Source of the DNA: Oscarella lobularis
Taxonomy: Eukaryota > Porifera > Homoscleromorpha > Homosclerophorida > Oscarellidae
DNA: 64,000 nucleotides
Reading direction: 5' to 3'
Assembly (NCBI RefSeq): GCF_947507565.1
Contig: NC_089192.1
Span: 186,001 to 250,000 of the forward strand
In this document: in pieces, positions 53,036 to 63,991 of the stretch
How positions within the stretch are numbered: position 1 is the stretch's first letter
How the letters are laid out: each line of letters opens with the position of its first letter
Position numbers and translations under genes: made by a program
Notes under the pieces: model-generated
Databases searched by the model: none
Told to the model about the DNA's origin: nothing
The model's input: the letters and a program-made list of their open reading frames with translations, nothing else

Positions 53036-53651
53036 GCCAAAGACGATGAAGAAGACGAGTTATTTGCTAATTTGCCTCAGCCAAATGGTGGCTATAGCGG
53101 TTAGCAGTTTGCCGATAGTTACATTTAAAGTTAATGGAGTTTTTTGTTTTAGTGGGGGGCCTCTTTGATTCTGATAAACCGGCTCTATTTGATGACGAAA
53201 GCAGCAATGCTGCTGATAATGTTGATGCAGTACAGGGCAAGTCCTCGTTTGAAGTTGAAGATCATTCTGATCTGCTAAAGTCCTACTTATAACGTAGATT
53301 TTTTAACTTGTTTTTACTGCTGTTTCTAGGGTTGAAGACGCTGCTGAATTTGAAGCTCATTTGGCTGAAAAAGTGAAGCCAAAGACGAAGCCTAAGCCAA
53401 CCTTGAAACCCAAGCCTCAGTCTAAGCCAGAACTAGCTCCCAAGCCTCAAACCAAGCCTAAACCAGCGTCCAAACCTGCTCTCAAACCGAAACCGAAACC
53501 GAAGCCTAAGCCTAAGCCAAAGTCAGATGAAGATGATCTCTTTGCACTGGCAGCTGATACAAGTAGCGATGCCTTTGATGGCGACATATCTAAGTATATT
53601 GAGACCAATTTGCGGCAGCAGACTGATGAAAATCTTGACCTATTTTCCTAA
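53036..53651 (+). pseudogene. Direct partial copy of HS1BP3 (last exons)
   Basis: Begins exactly after the minisatellite with DDEEDELFANLPQPNGGYS, then LFDSDKPALFDDESSNAADN, EFEAHLAEKVKPKTKPKPTL and FDGDISKYIETNLRQQTDEN. It matches HS1BP3 from about 43876 onward with introns in place. The Lys-Pro tract is longer than in the parent. No PX domain. Exons and splice sites look intact, so it could be spliced onto an upstream exon, including from the repeat. Confidence 0.85.
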
Positions 53652-53845
53652 ACAGTTCTTCAACTCGATTTGACTTTTCTACTTTGATTTTTTCTGATTG
53701 CTTCTCTTGTAGTGCTCGTGCTGAAATTATGTGGAGTTAATGACGACTAAAGGTATTGCATGGGTTCACGTGACTAACAAAAGAAATACAGTTTGTAAGA
53801 AAATACAAAACAGACATCAGCAAAACAAGTAGAAAGTCACAGTCA

Positions 53846-54943
53846 CTAGAGATTGGGAAGCTTCTTAATCAGCTCGTCTAAAGCTTTATCAAGCCACATA
53901 GCCGATTTTTGTAGATAACAACACATGTTTAACCACGTTTGGTAGCTAAGATCAGTATCTGACTTAAAATTTTCAATGTTTTGCCTCAACTTCAGAAGCA
54001 GTTCAGCTTGTTTGTACCTTGAACAACCTTCCGGAGGTTCTTCTCTGGCATCTTCGACTCCAAATGCTTTCTGGGCGCTTTCGCTTGTTGAACAATTTTT
54101 AACATCCAACTTTTCTTTTTTTTCTTTTTTGTTGCTGAACGTGGCATCAAAATCTTTCAAAACTCCGCTGTTTAGCGTTTTGTTCGGAATTCCGTGCGCC
54201 AAAACGCAGCGGAATCCATAGTAAAGAAGAGAGCAACATGTTAGTCCGCGACGGCTGACGTTTACTTCTGTAGGTTCATCATAAGGTCGTATAAGAAATG
54301 TAAATTTGCGTCGAGGCTCATGCGAGTCATCCTTTGGTATAGCCAACTTTAGGATACATGTATTGTCTTGCAATTGAAATAATTTAGATGCGATACTGTC
54401 AATGCTGTTTTCGCTTCTGCCAAACACAGGTCGAATATCTCCGTTTAGAATGGGATCGGCGTGATACTCTTTCAGAAGCTTCCTCCAGTCATTTTCCGGA
54501 TGCAGAGTCTCTAGTACCGATTTCTTGTCATCGCAACGACGTTTCAATGTTTTTTCGCAATGATCCATCAGTGCTTTGTCCAACGCTACTTGCATTCTGT
54601 CTTTTCCTTTATTTGCGTCTGAGTCTGACGCTATCGTTCCCCACTTCTTCTTTATGTCTTCGAGATCTTTTGCGCTGTAAATTAGCTTATTAATAAAAGC
54701 ATCTCTGAGCAGACAAACAACAAGAGCTTCCCAGGCGGACATGGCACGAACTATTCCACCTCGAAGTACTTCCATACCATTTTCCTTTAGAATGAATATG
54801 ACTGAGCCAGGTTTTTTCTCACAAGGCCAATAGAAATCGTTTTCACAGTCAGGAGGAGTTAGAAACTCGAAATTAGTTCTAAACGTGTTTATCATCCTAT
54901 GGAACCGGTTCAGGGCTGTCTCTTCTTCGTACAGGTCAGTCAT
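53846..54943 (-). CDS. HEPN-family protein, copy D
   Basis: Intronless, 365 residues: DLYEEETALNRFHRMINTFR, GMEVLRGGIVRAMSAWEALV, VCLLRDAFINKLIYSAKDLE, RRGLTCCSLLYYGFRCVLAH and GIPNKTLNSGVLKDFDATFS. The end is LSYQTWLNMCCYLQKSAMWL, then DKALDELIKKLPNL. The Rx4H motif is intact. It differs from copies A and B throughout, with insertions of a few residues (SDSDANKGKDRMQVAL), so it is an independent paralogue. Its place between an HS1BP3 tail and a full PTRHD1 gene looks like the ancestral arrangement. RNase-type function is inferred. Confidence 0.75.
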   Translation of the reverse strand: MTDLYEEETALNRFHRMINTFRTNFEFLTPPDCENDFYWPCEKKPGSVIFILKENGMEVLRGGIVRAMSAWEALVVCLLRDAFINKLIYSAKDLEDIKKKWGTIASDSDANKGKDRMQVALDKALMDHCEKTLKRRCDDKKSVLETLHPENDWRKLLKEYHADPILNGDIRPVFGRSENSIDSIASKLFQLQDNTCILKLAIPKDDSHEPRRKFTFLIRPYDEPTEVNVSRRGLTCCSLLYYGFRCVLAHGIPNKTLNSGVLKDFDATFSNKKEKKEKLDVKNCSTSESAQKAFGVEDAREEPPEGCSRYKQAELLLKLRQNIENFKSDTDLSYQTWLNMCCYLQKSAMWLDKALDELIKKLPNL

Positions 54944-55248
54944 TTTTTCGTTGAGATCACAATGGGCTGCTGTAGCTAGTATGGTCAGAGCATGGCTGCG
55001 TTCGCACTTTTATGTAGGTCTAAAAGCAGGAAAATCCGGGCTACACGGTACTAGAAACAGGAAATTTTTTTTCTTGTCCGTCTGCGGATTGCTGCTATGA
55101 CGAAAGGACTTTATGAGTTGCCTTAGTACCGGTATAGGTTGGGTTCTATTAAACTAATTAATGGAAATAAACCTAAAAATTGTAGGAAAGAAGCAAAGAC
55201 CGGAAAAAAACAAACGGACGGTCTCACATTTCTTTGATCCCGGATGCC
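54944..55248. promoter_or_regulatory. Shared divergent promoter module (HEPN D / PTRHD1)
   Basis: Same module as at 48406-48676, in reverse: GTTCGCACTTTTATGTAGGT, GCAGGAAAATCCGGGCTAC, GTTGGGTTCTATTAAACTAA, then GATCCCGGATGCC directly before the PTRHD1 ATG. The TATA box is weaker here (ACATAAAAGTGCG in the HEPN direction). Confidence 0.7.
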
Positions 55249-55656
55249 ATGACCCTCGTTCAGTATGTCGTTGTTCGTGGCGACCTCCTGCGAAAATTAG
55301 GCTGGCCAGTGGGCGCCGTAATAGCCCAGGCGTGCCACGCGTGCACGGCGGCGACGCACGCCTTTCGCGACGACGAAGAAACGGCAAAATACCTCACCGA
55401 TCTGAATCGAATGCACAAAGTCGTCATAGAAGTAGGAAAAAGACACATCTAGACAAACGAATTCGTGCACGAATCCTTCTCCTAGGCCGCAGACATAGAC
55501 GCTTTGACGAGCCTAGCGGAAGTGCTGAAACAAAACGGCGTCTTGCATCGAATGTGGATCGAGCAGCCGGAAAACATTCCAACGTGCCTAGCCACCAAAC
55601 CGTACTCAAAAGAAAAAATACAGACCTATTTCAAGAAGTTCAAACTATATAAGTAA
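55249..55656 (+). CDS. PTRHD1: Peptidyl-tRNA hydrolase domain-containing protein 1, copy 2
   Basis: Two exons (55249-55431 and 55486-55656). Almost identical to copy 1, with small changes (HKVVIE for [22 protein letters not shown] for HRIW). Start at 55249 (MTLVQYVVV). This copy keeps the divergent promoter shared with HEPN D and is therefore the better candidate for the original gene. It is convergent with the second cysteine-rich gene. Confidence 0.9.
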
Positions 55657-55722
55657 GTGGGACACTGGAGAAATTTGGAATAATTTTGAAAAAAAAGGAT
55701 GTCCCTGTACACGTAAAGTATC

Positions 55723-56330
55723 TCATAAGTCTTCCAAGGCATCAGCTAAGTCTTCCTCTGATGTCTCCATTGCTCTTACTAGAAGAGCTATTTGGTGCTC
55801 TTCAGGCAAACCGCACTTGCCGTCCCAGTGAGCCTCTTTGAATGAGTGAGTCTAAAACGCATTCAATTACGATACTACGTACATGGAATGTGCGAGAACC
55901 ATTTCGATATCTCTTTGCCACACTCGACCGCACTTTCCATCACAGATAGGACAGAGTCGTTGCATGTGATTTGCTCCGCATTCGGCGCAGTTCGTTCCGA
56001 ATTCGCCGTCATACCAGCAAGCATGACAACTTAATTGAATTAATGAATTAATTGAAATTCAGGTACGTCATCTCTTTACCTCGTACATCTTTCACTCCAT
56101 CTCTTATAGTCTGGTGTTTGCTTTAGCTCTTCTAGAGCCTTTTTAGTGTATGCTCTGCCCTCGTCATAAAATTCGTTCAGAGTCATCTTTGGCGTGTACT
56201 GCGACTGCGCTGTTTCTTCGCTTTCAGCTGCAGCGAACGGCTCGTTCTTTGAGTCTTCTATACAGGTACCGTCAATAAGCCAGAGACGTTCGTCTTCTTC
56301 GCGTGTTTCTGTAGTTTCGGTGCATTCCAT
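55723..56330 (-). CDS. Small cysteine-rich (zinc-ribbon-like) protein, copy 2
   Basis: Same three-exon gene as at 50143-50750, about 99 percent alike by eye, with few replacements (ETTETREEDERLWLIDGTCI). Duplication extends from upstream of PTRHD1 to about 56396, where copy 2 runs into the SDR gene and copy 1 into the SELENOO fragment. A short insertion (CTCTTAT) lies in the 5' flank of copy 2. All cysteines of the second exon are conserved. Confidence 0.72.
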
Positions 56331-56461
56331 GGTGCCTTAGCGCGCGCGCGTCTCTCTCAGCAATATATATCTCTTATCTCTTCGTGTATTACATAAACTC
56401 TCAACACTCAAGAACTCAAAATGTACAAAAACACGGGTGCTACATCAGAGAGTATTTAAAT

Positions 56462-57535
56462 TCAAGATTGTTTAGGCCTTGTCTGCACAAAAGTGTCCAT
56501 AATGTTGTGAAGTCCAATCAAATCTTGGACAGGCTCCGAACAGCTGTAGGACAATATTCTAAAGAAGGAAACACAGATTCAAGTATGTGCGCGTGCGCTC
56601 TTTACGATTTTACTCTTTCAATGCGTGTAGGCTATAGAGACCTCCAGGAATAAAGACCATTTGCTCATTGGTCAGAATTCCATGCATAGATTGCTTCACA
56701 GCATCCTCAGGTGTAACAATGGCATATATACTAAATAATCAAAATAATCTAATAGGAATTTTTTAGAAATGACTTACCTTCTTTTCACTCCCTCAAACAT
56801 GCCTGTACTGATCGTGTATGGGCAAATAATTGTTAGCTTGATGCCTGTTTTCCCACTCTTGCGCAGCTCAGCACGCAAGGCCTCATCCATTCCAACTACA
56901 GCATGTTTAGAAGCGCAATAGTCCACCAAACCAGCAAGGCCAAACAGCCCACAGCCCGATGCCATGGTAACAACGTGACCATGATTTTTCTCAATCATGC
57001 TGGGCAAGAACGCCTTCAACATCTAAGAAAAAAATGATGACGTCATAACAAGATTAGGTACTTAATTAATTACCCAGAAGTGCGCGAGTGCGTTGACTTC
57101 GAATGTTTTTTGTATCATAGAGTCGGGAGCTTCCATGAATTTTCGTCCAGTCACTATGCCGGCATTGTTGACGAGTATCGTCACGTCGCCGACGTCCTTT
57201 TTGACGGCTTCGGCGACTTTGTACACTTCGTCGCGCTTCGACACGTCGCATCCATAGGAAAAGGCTTCGTGGCCCATTGCGCCTACTTCTTCAGCTACCG
57301 CTTTCACGCCGTCTTCGTTCAGATCCCACAGGACCACCGTCGCCTTGCGCTTGGAGAATTCGAAGGCCATGAGGCGACCGATGCCGCTCGCCGCGCCCGT
57401 TATGAGAACGACTTCTCCGCTGATGTCTTTGTAGGGAAGAATGCGCAGAATCGATGCGATCCAGCGTACGATGGTCGTGAGCAGTGCCCAGAGGAATTGG
57501 AGAAGGGCGAGGAGGAATTGGAGCACCGCGTTCAT
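56462..57535 (-). CDS. Short-chain dehydrogenase, SDR16C family, copy 1
   Basis: Four exons. Start at 57535: an N-terminal membrane segment (LQFLLALLQFLWALLTTIVR), then DISGEVVLITGAASGIGRLM (TGxxxGxG cofactor site), TVVLWDLNEDG (D for NAD) and VTILVNNAGIVTGRKFMEAP. Later exons give HGHVVTMASGCGLFGLAGLV, DYCASKHAVVGM (YxxxK) and IICPYTISTGMFEGVKRR. The last two give YAIVTPEDAVKQSMHGILTN and NIMDTFVQTRPKQS. This layout matches SDR16C5/RDHE2 and HSD17B11/13, ER or lipid-droplet retinol or steroid dehydrogenases. The substrate cannot be told. Tandem paralogue of the gene at 58.3-59.4 kb. Confidence 0.85.
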
Positions 57536-57748
57536 TTTTTGCTGTCTGCTGCAGAGTCTGCACGTGCAGATGAGCACGTGATCATTGTATGAACCACTGT
57601 CCTATTGAATCGTTGTTTCTAGGATCTGAATGTTTTAAGAACTTTAAAATTGAATGGTATAGCTTTTCGAATAGGTTAACGTGCTAAAATGGTAGGTGAA
57701 AAAGCTTTTCTTTCCAATTTCGTGTCGACGCATGCGCTGTTAGTCAAA

Positions 57749-58203
57749 ATGGCAGTGAGTCGCGTCGGCCAAACTTCCTTGCTAAATCGCCTCTGGAGCG
57801 GCTTGTCGGCTTGGACTGTCAACCAATCTGGCTTTCAGAAATTCGGTAGTCGTTTATAAATACTTCGGGGACCCTTAGCTTAGTCTACGACACAATTTAG
57901 GCCTCTGGCGAGAAGATCTCATAATGGACGACGATCCGGACGTCAAAGAAGCGCTACGACGCCTCCCAACGGACCAAATCAACCACAGAAACTTCAGAAT
58001 GAAGCGAGCACTAGATTTGTCGATGAAACATCGCCTTTTGCCGAAAGAAGAATGGACGAAATCAGAAGAGGTATATACGGGAATAGAATCAAGTAGCAAC
58101 ATGAGCACGTCTATTTTTTTCTTAGGATATTTCATACTTGTTGCCTGTTCTTGAGGAGGTGAAGAAGGAGAGAAAAGAACGCGAAGTTTGGGACAGACAG
58201 TGA
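57749..58203 (+). CDS. UQCRB: Cytochrome b-c1 complex subunit 7
   Basis: Three exons (57749-57845, 57901-58070 and 58126-58203): [32 protein letters not shown], then [40 protein letters not shown] and [20 protein letters not shown]. Human UQCRB has the same blocks (DVKEAIRRLP, RIKRALDLNLKHQILPKEQW, EVIRERKEREEW). It is a matrix-side subunit of respiratory complex III. It is nested between the two dehydrogenase copies on the opposite strand, about 215 bp from the start codon of copy 1. Confidence 0.93.
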
Positions 58204-58320
58204 AGAAAAGGTACACTCGAAACAATTCTATTCATTGTACGTACGTAGTGGCCAAAAACCCATCACTAAAAACGTCAAAACTCCACTCACTAATTAGCTA
58301 CACACAGTGCAAGGACAGCT

Positions 58321-59396
58321 CTAAGCTTGCTTGGGTCTTGTCTGAACAAAATTGTCCATTGCATGATTAACTCCGGTGAAATCACCAAGAGGTCCCATAC
58401 AGGCAACAGGTAGCATCCTATAACATATAATGAAGTTCCCGGTTGAAGGATCCTATTGATTCTCACCCCTTCAGTGCCAAAGTGAGGCCCATTGCTGCAG
58501 ATGGAATCATAAGCATTGGCTCTTCAGTCAAAACTGCGTGAATAATTTTCCTCACTGCAGCCTCAGGCGTGCTAATACCAAGCAGTGCGGGAATTCTAAA
58601 GAATTCATTAGTCAGAAATCTCAAGGAAAAGGGCTCTCACTTTGACTTAACACCCTCAAACATTCCCGTACTAATAAAATAGGGGCAGATGACTGTTGTC
58701 TTTATGCCCGTTTTCCCGCTGACGTGCAGTTCAGCTTGCAGCGCCTCGTTCGTGCCCATTGCGGCGAATTTCGACGCGCAATAGTCCATTAGACCAGCTA
58801 CTCCAAACAGCCCCGCCCCCGATGCTATGGTAACGACGTGCCCGTGATTGTTTTGCAACATATTCGGCAAAAAAGCCTTCAAAGTCTAGGAGAAAAATAA
58901 TAATGACGTCATGATTACGTCATAAAATTACCCAAAAGTGCGAAATTGCGTTGACTTCGAATGTTTTTTGTATGAGCGCGTCGGGGCAGTCCATGAACTT
59001 TTTGCCCGTCACAATGCCGGCGTTGTTGACGAGTATCGTCACGTCGCCGACATCCGTTCGCACGGCGTCAGCGATCTCGTACACCTCGTCTCGTTTCGTC
59101 ACGTCGCATCGATAGGCGAACGCTTCGCGACCCGTCGCCCCTTCGATCTCCTCCGCCACCGCTCGAGCGCCGTCCTTGTTCAGGTCCCATAGGACGACGG
59201 TCGCTTTGCGCTTGGCGAATTCGATCGCCATAAGGCGACCGATTCCGCTCGCCGCGCCCGTCACGAGAACCACTTCGCCGCTCACGTCTTTGTGGGGGAG
59301 GAGACCGAGGGATGAGGCGATTCGACGCACGATAGCGCTCAGTAGCAGCCACATGGTCTGGAAGAGAACGATGAAGAACTCTAACAAAGGATGCAT
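58321..59396 (-). CDS. Short-chain dehydrogenase, SDR16C family, copy 2
   Basis: Start at 59396: EFFIVLFQTMWLLLSAIVRR (membrane anchor), DVSGEVVLVTGAASGIGRLM, VTILVNNAGIVTGKKFMDCP, HGHVVTIASGAGLFGVAGLM, DYCASKFAAMGT and VICPYFISTGMFEGVKSK. Then come LLGISTPEAAVRKIIHAVLT and GVNHAMDNFVQTRPKQA, with a stop at 58321. Exon structure is the same as copy 1. Protein identity is high, but introns have diverged, so the duplication is older than the HEPN/PTRHD1 one. The cofactor loop, NNAG and YxxxK are intact. Confidence 0.85.
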
Positions 59397-59556
59397 TTTT
59401 CGATTTTGTTCGTGCGCATGCGTGGAGCTGCGTTTTCGAGAATTCACACGGGCATCCGCTTGGATCAGCGGTTTTATTGGCCACAAGGGACATAAGACGG
59501 TCGATCTATGAAGCACGAAGTTCGATCAGTAAGCAACAACACCAAAAACGAGCAGT

Positions 59557-60798
59557 TTAGCGCATAAGGCGCTGAAGACTGGCGACAAATGCCGTCGTCT
59601 TCTTCAACGAAAAAGGCGACGGAAGCTGCAACACAACGGTCATCTTTTCCTGCCACGGCGGCATCAGAACTCCAAGCTGAACGTAGCGAGTGGCCGAATA
59701 CGTTTGCTGCAGCGGCGTAGCAGCCCATTTCGTCAAACAGCACCAGCAACAACAACACTACAGTATAAACAATATTAGCGATGCGTTGGTTCTACTCCCA
59801 CGCAGTTTAAGGGTTTAGGGGACTTACCACGCAATCCTTGAGACAGCCGGCCGTTCCGCTAATATCCGCTGTAGCTTTAGACAAGGAACTAGTCACCATT
59901 TCCACGCTTTTGATGTTCTCCAAGGGAATAGGAAAGAAGACGGTGGCTGACTCCACTGTGGCGCCCACTGTATAGATTAGCGGTGATTTGTTCTTCAGGG
60001 AGCCACCTTATTAAGAGTTAGATGCAGAAGAATGAGAGATCTTCTTACTTACTTTGTTTAGTAGTGCAGGATAGGAGAAGCAGACGTTTTGAGGTCAACA
60101 AGGCTTGGCCTACTGGGAGAGTTCGTTTCTCTTGACCGTCAATGTCAAGAAACTTGACGTTTGAGTAAACCAACACGTTAGATTCAGCAGGGGTGTGAAG
60201 ATTTTCATCATCCATTAACAGTCCATCAAGCATTTCACTGTAAGTGACCTCGCCCTAAAGAGAAGATAATTACGTCACATTTCTCCGGAGAGCGTTCCCA
60301 TTTTACCTGTGTCTGCAGACTCTGATTTGTAGCCATTCTCTGCACAGCTGAACCAATTGATACAATGACCGAATTCAACTGATTTGCTGTTCCTGGATGC
60401 TGTTGATTAATCAGTGAATACGTCGCCAAAGACTCCGTATCAAACGAATTCTGTATCGGTACGAGATGCGGTTGACGTGTGACAACGTTCACAACGTGAC
60501 TTCCGCTCGTCGGCGCAGCGACGGGCCGAAGCTCGACGGGCCGACCATCTGAGCGGGACTGCGACGACGTGCGCGCAGATTTCAGGTAAGCGCGCATCGA
60601 ATCGTCGCTCGCCGAGGCACCAGTGCCACTGCCACCGCGGTCTTGACTCGCGTCCTCACGCGGAAGCCACACTGTTCCTTGCGTACGTTGTGCGCGTTTC
60701 CGCATTGATTCACCCGTTGTGGCGGAGAAATCGATGAGTGGCGGCGAATGTTCGCTTTCGGACCTCGTTAGAGGAGCAGAATCGTCTGCTGTAGCCAT
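59557..60798 (-). CDS. GRAM/PH-like domain protein, tandem copy 1
   Basis: Four exons: 60307-60798, 60054-60254, 59828-60006 and 59557-59757. Exon 1 is a disordered Ser/Pro-rich arm ending in a conserved part: VNVVTRQPHLVPIQNSFDTE, LATYSLINQQHPGTANQLNS, VIVSIGSAVQRMATNQSLQT. Exon 2 is SNVLVYSNVKFLDIDGQEKR, then TLPVGQALLTSKRLLLLSC, a strand pattern resembling GRAM/PH domains. Exon 3 is LIYTVGATVESATVFFPIPL, then ENIKSVEMV. Exon 4 is WAATPLQQTYSATRYVQLGV, then LMPPWQEKMTVVLQLPSPFS. I do not recognise the family. A membrane- or lipid-binding fold is inferred from exon 2 only. Confidence 0.72.
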
Positions 60799-60964
60799 GT
60801 TTTTTTTCTGGGAAATGTCCCTTCACGTGGACAATGGAATTAATTAAGTCACGTGTTTGAGATCTAACAATCTTCATTTTTTCGATTGCATGTGCGGCGG
60901 ATCTGAATTTTCAAGCGAGCATATGTAAGACAGTCATCGACATGCAGTACACCAAGGACGTAGT

Positions 60965-62030
60965 TTAGTGCATAAGGCGCTGAAGACTGGCGACAAATGC
61001 CGTCGTCTTCTTCAATGAGAAAGGCGACGGAAGCTGCAGCACAATGGTCATCTTTTCCTCCCACGGCGGCATCAGAACGCCAAGACGAACGTAGCGAGTG
61101 GCGGAAAACGCTCGCGTCAGCGGCGCAGCAGCCCATGCCGTCAAACAACACTAAAAGGGAAATGAATAATTAATTAGGCGTTGGCTCTACTTCCAGCTCT
61201 CCCCGCGAGTCTTACGCAGCCGGGCGTTCCAATAATGTTCGCCGAGGCTTGGGTGTCGGAACAGGTCACCATCTCCACGCTTTTGATGTTTTCCAAAGGA
61301 ATAGGAAAGAAGACGGTGGCTGACTCCACGTTGGCGCCCACTGTATAGACCAGCTGTGCTATTTTCTTCAGTGAGCCACCTTAAATGCCGTGTCTTAGCA
61401 GAAGAATGATTGCAGAGGGGATTCTCTTACTTTGTTTAGTTATGCAGGATAGGAGAAGCAGACGCTTTGAGGTCAACAAAGCTTGACCCACTGGTAGAAC
61501 CCGTTTCATTTTACCTTCAATATCAAAGAATTCCACTGCTGAGTAAACCAGTATGTTTGCTTCAGCTGGAGTAAGGAGACTTTCATCATCCATCAGCAGT
61601 CTTTTGAGCATTTCACCATAACTGATCTCACCCTAAAAATAATTGTAGTACTGTACTTACTATTCAGTTTGTCTACCTGTGTCTCCAGACTCTGATCTGT
61701 AGCCATTCTCTGCACTGCTGAACCAGTAGACGTTATGACCGATTCCAACTGATTTGCCGTTTCTGGATGCTGTTGATTAATCAGTGAATACGTCGCCAAA
61801 GACTCCGCATCAAACGAATTCTGTATCGGTACAAGCTGCGGTTGTCTTGTGACAACGTTCACGGCGTAACTTCCGCTTGTCGGCGCAGCCACGGGCTGAC
61901 TATATGACATGGGCTCATGCTGAAACTGCACTGTTCCAGTCGGCCTAAATTGTGCTTGTGCCCGCATGGATTCACCCGTTGTGGCGGATGAAGACTCCGT
62001 TAGAGGAGCACGGTCGTCTGTTGTTGCCAT
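60965..62030 (-). CDS. GRAM/PH-like domain protein, tandem copy 2
   Basis: Exons about 61677-62030, 61431-61632, 61216-61379 and 60965-61150. Same order as copy 1: SYAVNVVTRQPQLVPIQNSF, ANILVYSAVEFFDIEGKMKR and VLPVGQALLTSKRLLLLSCI, with a C-terminal exon containing WAAAPLT-type and LMPPWEEKM-type sequence. The disordered N-terminal arm is about 45 residues shorter than in copies 1 and 3. It is closer to copy 3 than to copy 1 in exons 2-4. The roughly 170 bp between copies 1 and 2 holds a CACGTG E-box near each start. Confidence 0.72.
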
Positions 62031-62140
62031 TTGTTTTTTTCGTCACGTGAAGAGATATCCACGCTAAATTAGCTCACGTGTTCGACATATAAAGCACACA
62101 AGTTCAACCAGTACGCAGCATCAACAAACACACAAGCAGT

Positions 62141-63351
62141 TTAGTGCATAAGGCGCTGAAGACTAGCAACAAATGCCGTCGTCTTCTTCAATGAGAAAGG
62201 CGACGGAAGCTGCAGCACAAGGGTCATCTTTTCCTCCCACGGCGGCATCAGAACGCCAAGCCGAACGTGGCGAGTGGCGGAAAGCGCTCGCGTCAGCGGC
62301 AAAGCAGCCCATGAAATCAAACAACACTAAAAGGGAAATGAATAATTAATTAGGCATTGGCTATACTTCCAGCTCTCCCGCGAGTCTTACGCAGTTGGGC
62401 GTTCCTCTAATGTTCGCCGAGGCTTGGGAGTCGGAACAGGTCACCATTTCCACGCTTTTGATGTTGTCCAAAGGAATAGGAAGGAAGACGGTAGCTGACT
62501 CCACTTTGGTACCCACTGTATAGACCAGCGGTGTTATTTTCTTCAGTGAGCCACCTTAAATGCTGTGTTTTAGCAGAAGAATGAGTGCAGAAGGCATTCT
62601 CTTACCTTGCCTATTTATGCAGGATAAGAGAAGTAAACGCTTTGACGTCAACAGGGCTTGACCCACCGGTAGACTCCGTTTCATTTTACATTCAATGTCA
62701 AAGAATTCCGCTGCTGAGTAAACCAGTAGATTTTTTTCAGCTTGAGTATGAAGACGTTCATCATCCATCAGCAGTCCTTTGAGCATTTCACTAAAACTGA
62801 TCTCACCCTAAAATCATCAATAATTGCATTATTTTATATCCGTTCTTCATTCTTACCTGTGTCTGCAGACTCTGATCTGTAGCCATTCTCTGCACGGCTG
62901 AACCGGTCGACGCAATGACCGAATTCAACTGATTCGCCGTTCCTGGATGTGTTCGATTAATCATTGAGTACGTCGCCAAAGACTCCGCATCAAACGAATT
63001 CTGTATCGGTACAAGCTGCGGTTGTCTTGTGACAACGTTCACACGGTGACTTCCGCCCGTCGGCGCAGCGACGGGCCGACTATCTGACCGGAACTGCGTT
63101 CCGTGCTCACTTGACGTACGCTCAGATGCTAGGTAAGCGCGCATTGACTCGTCGCTTGCCGAAGCACTGCGTTCTTGTCTCGCATTCTCATGCGGAAGCC
63201 ATGCTGTTCCATGCGGCCTAAATTCTGCTCGTGCCCGCGTGGATTCACCCGCGAAAGATAAATCGATGAGTGGCGGCGAATTCTCGCTTTCAGGCCGCAT
63301 CAGTTCGTATGCAGACTCCGTTAGAGGAGCGCGATCGTCTGCTGTGGCCAT
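62141..63351 (-). CDS. GRAM/PH-like domain protein, tandem copy 3
   Basis: Exons 62857-63351, 62606-62807, 62391-62554 and 62141-62326. The start MATADDRAPLTESAYELMRP leads to VNVVTRQPQLVPIQNSFDAE and LATYSMINRTHPGTANQLNS. Exon 2 gives KNLLVYSAAEFFDIECKMKR, then SLPVGQALLTSKRLLLLSCI. Introns of copies 2 and 3 share sequence (AGGGAAATGAATAATTAATT ahead of exon 4), so they split most recently. The conserved exon 1 tail, GRAM-like exon 2 and MPPW exon 4 are the three constrained parts across copies. Confidence 0.72.
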
Positions 63352-63489
63352 TTGCTTTTCTGGGAAACGTCACGTGGAGAGAATTAACTGCCTACGCTCA
63401 ATTAAAAGTCCACGTGCTTGGGATCATTATGTTTGTAATAAATAATATTTTTTTCTAGGATACACTACAGCTAATGTCTTGTCTATTCT

Positions 63490-63991
63490 CTAACTTCTTG
63501 CATCTCGATTGAGCATCACCTACACGGCAAAAAGTGAGATGAATTATTGATTATTGACTCTTTCTCTAACCTTCGCTTTTTCCGTCTGTTCAATCGTGGG
63601 CGATGAATCCGTACGCATGTCTGTGACGTCCTTAGACATGACGACGAGAAAATCACCTTGATCACCTGACCCATAGCTGTACTGCGACATACTTATAACC
63701 TAAGTAAGAAAACCTTCTTCAAACACTATCTCTCTATATAGAAACCGCACCTGTTCACACTTCCAACCGTCCGTGAAAGTGGAAAGCATTTGACTGAGCT
63801 CTCCCTCCTGACACTGCAACACTCGATACACATGATTAATATTATTCTTAGAAAGAAGACGTCTCAGAGAACAATTTTTTATGGAGAAAAAATTCCCACT
63901 TTTGTTACAGACTGATCACGTTGCTTGATCCGCTCCGCAGCCAATTGCACCAAGTCAGGCAAATTATAAAACTCCGCCTCCTCCAGCACAC
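63490..63991 (-). CDS. KCTD5: BTB/KCTD protein, KCTD2/5/17 type (3' part, truncated by window edge)
   Basis: Four exons on the minus strand: 63909-63991, 63751-63846, 63571-63699 and 63490-63519. They join as [20 protein letters not shown], then [32 protein letters not shown] and [20 protein letters not shown]. The end is [19 protein letters not shown]. This equals the C-terminal domain of human KCTD5 ([35 protein letters not shown]). KCTD5 is a cullin-3 adaptor that promotes Gbeta-gamma turnover. The BTB domain lies to the right of the window. KCTD2, 5 and 17 cannot be separated here. Confidence 0.9.

Noticed and set aside
57080-57592. 170-codon plus-strand frame opposite the dehydrogenase
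   Set aside because: Shadow of the SDR exon; the minus strand carries all SDR motifs.
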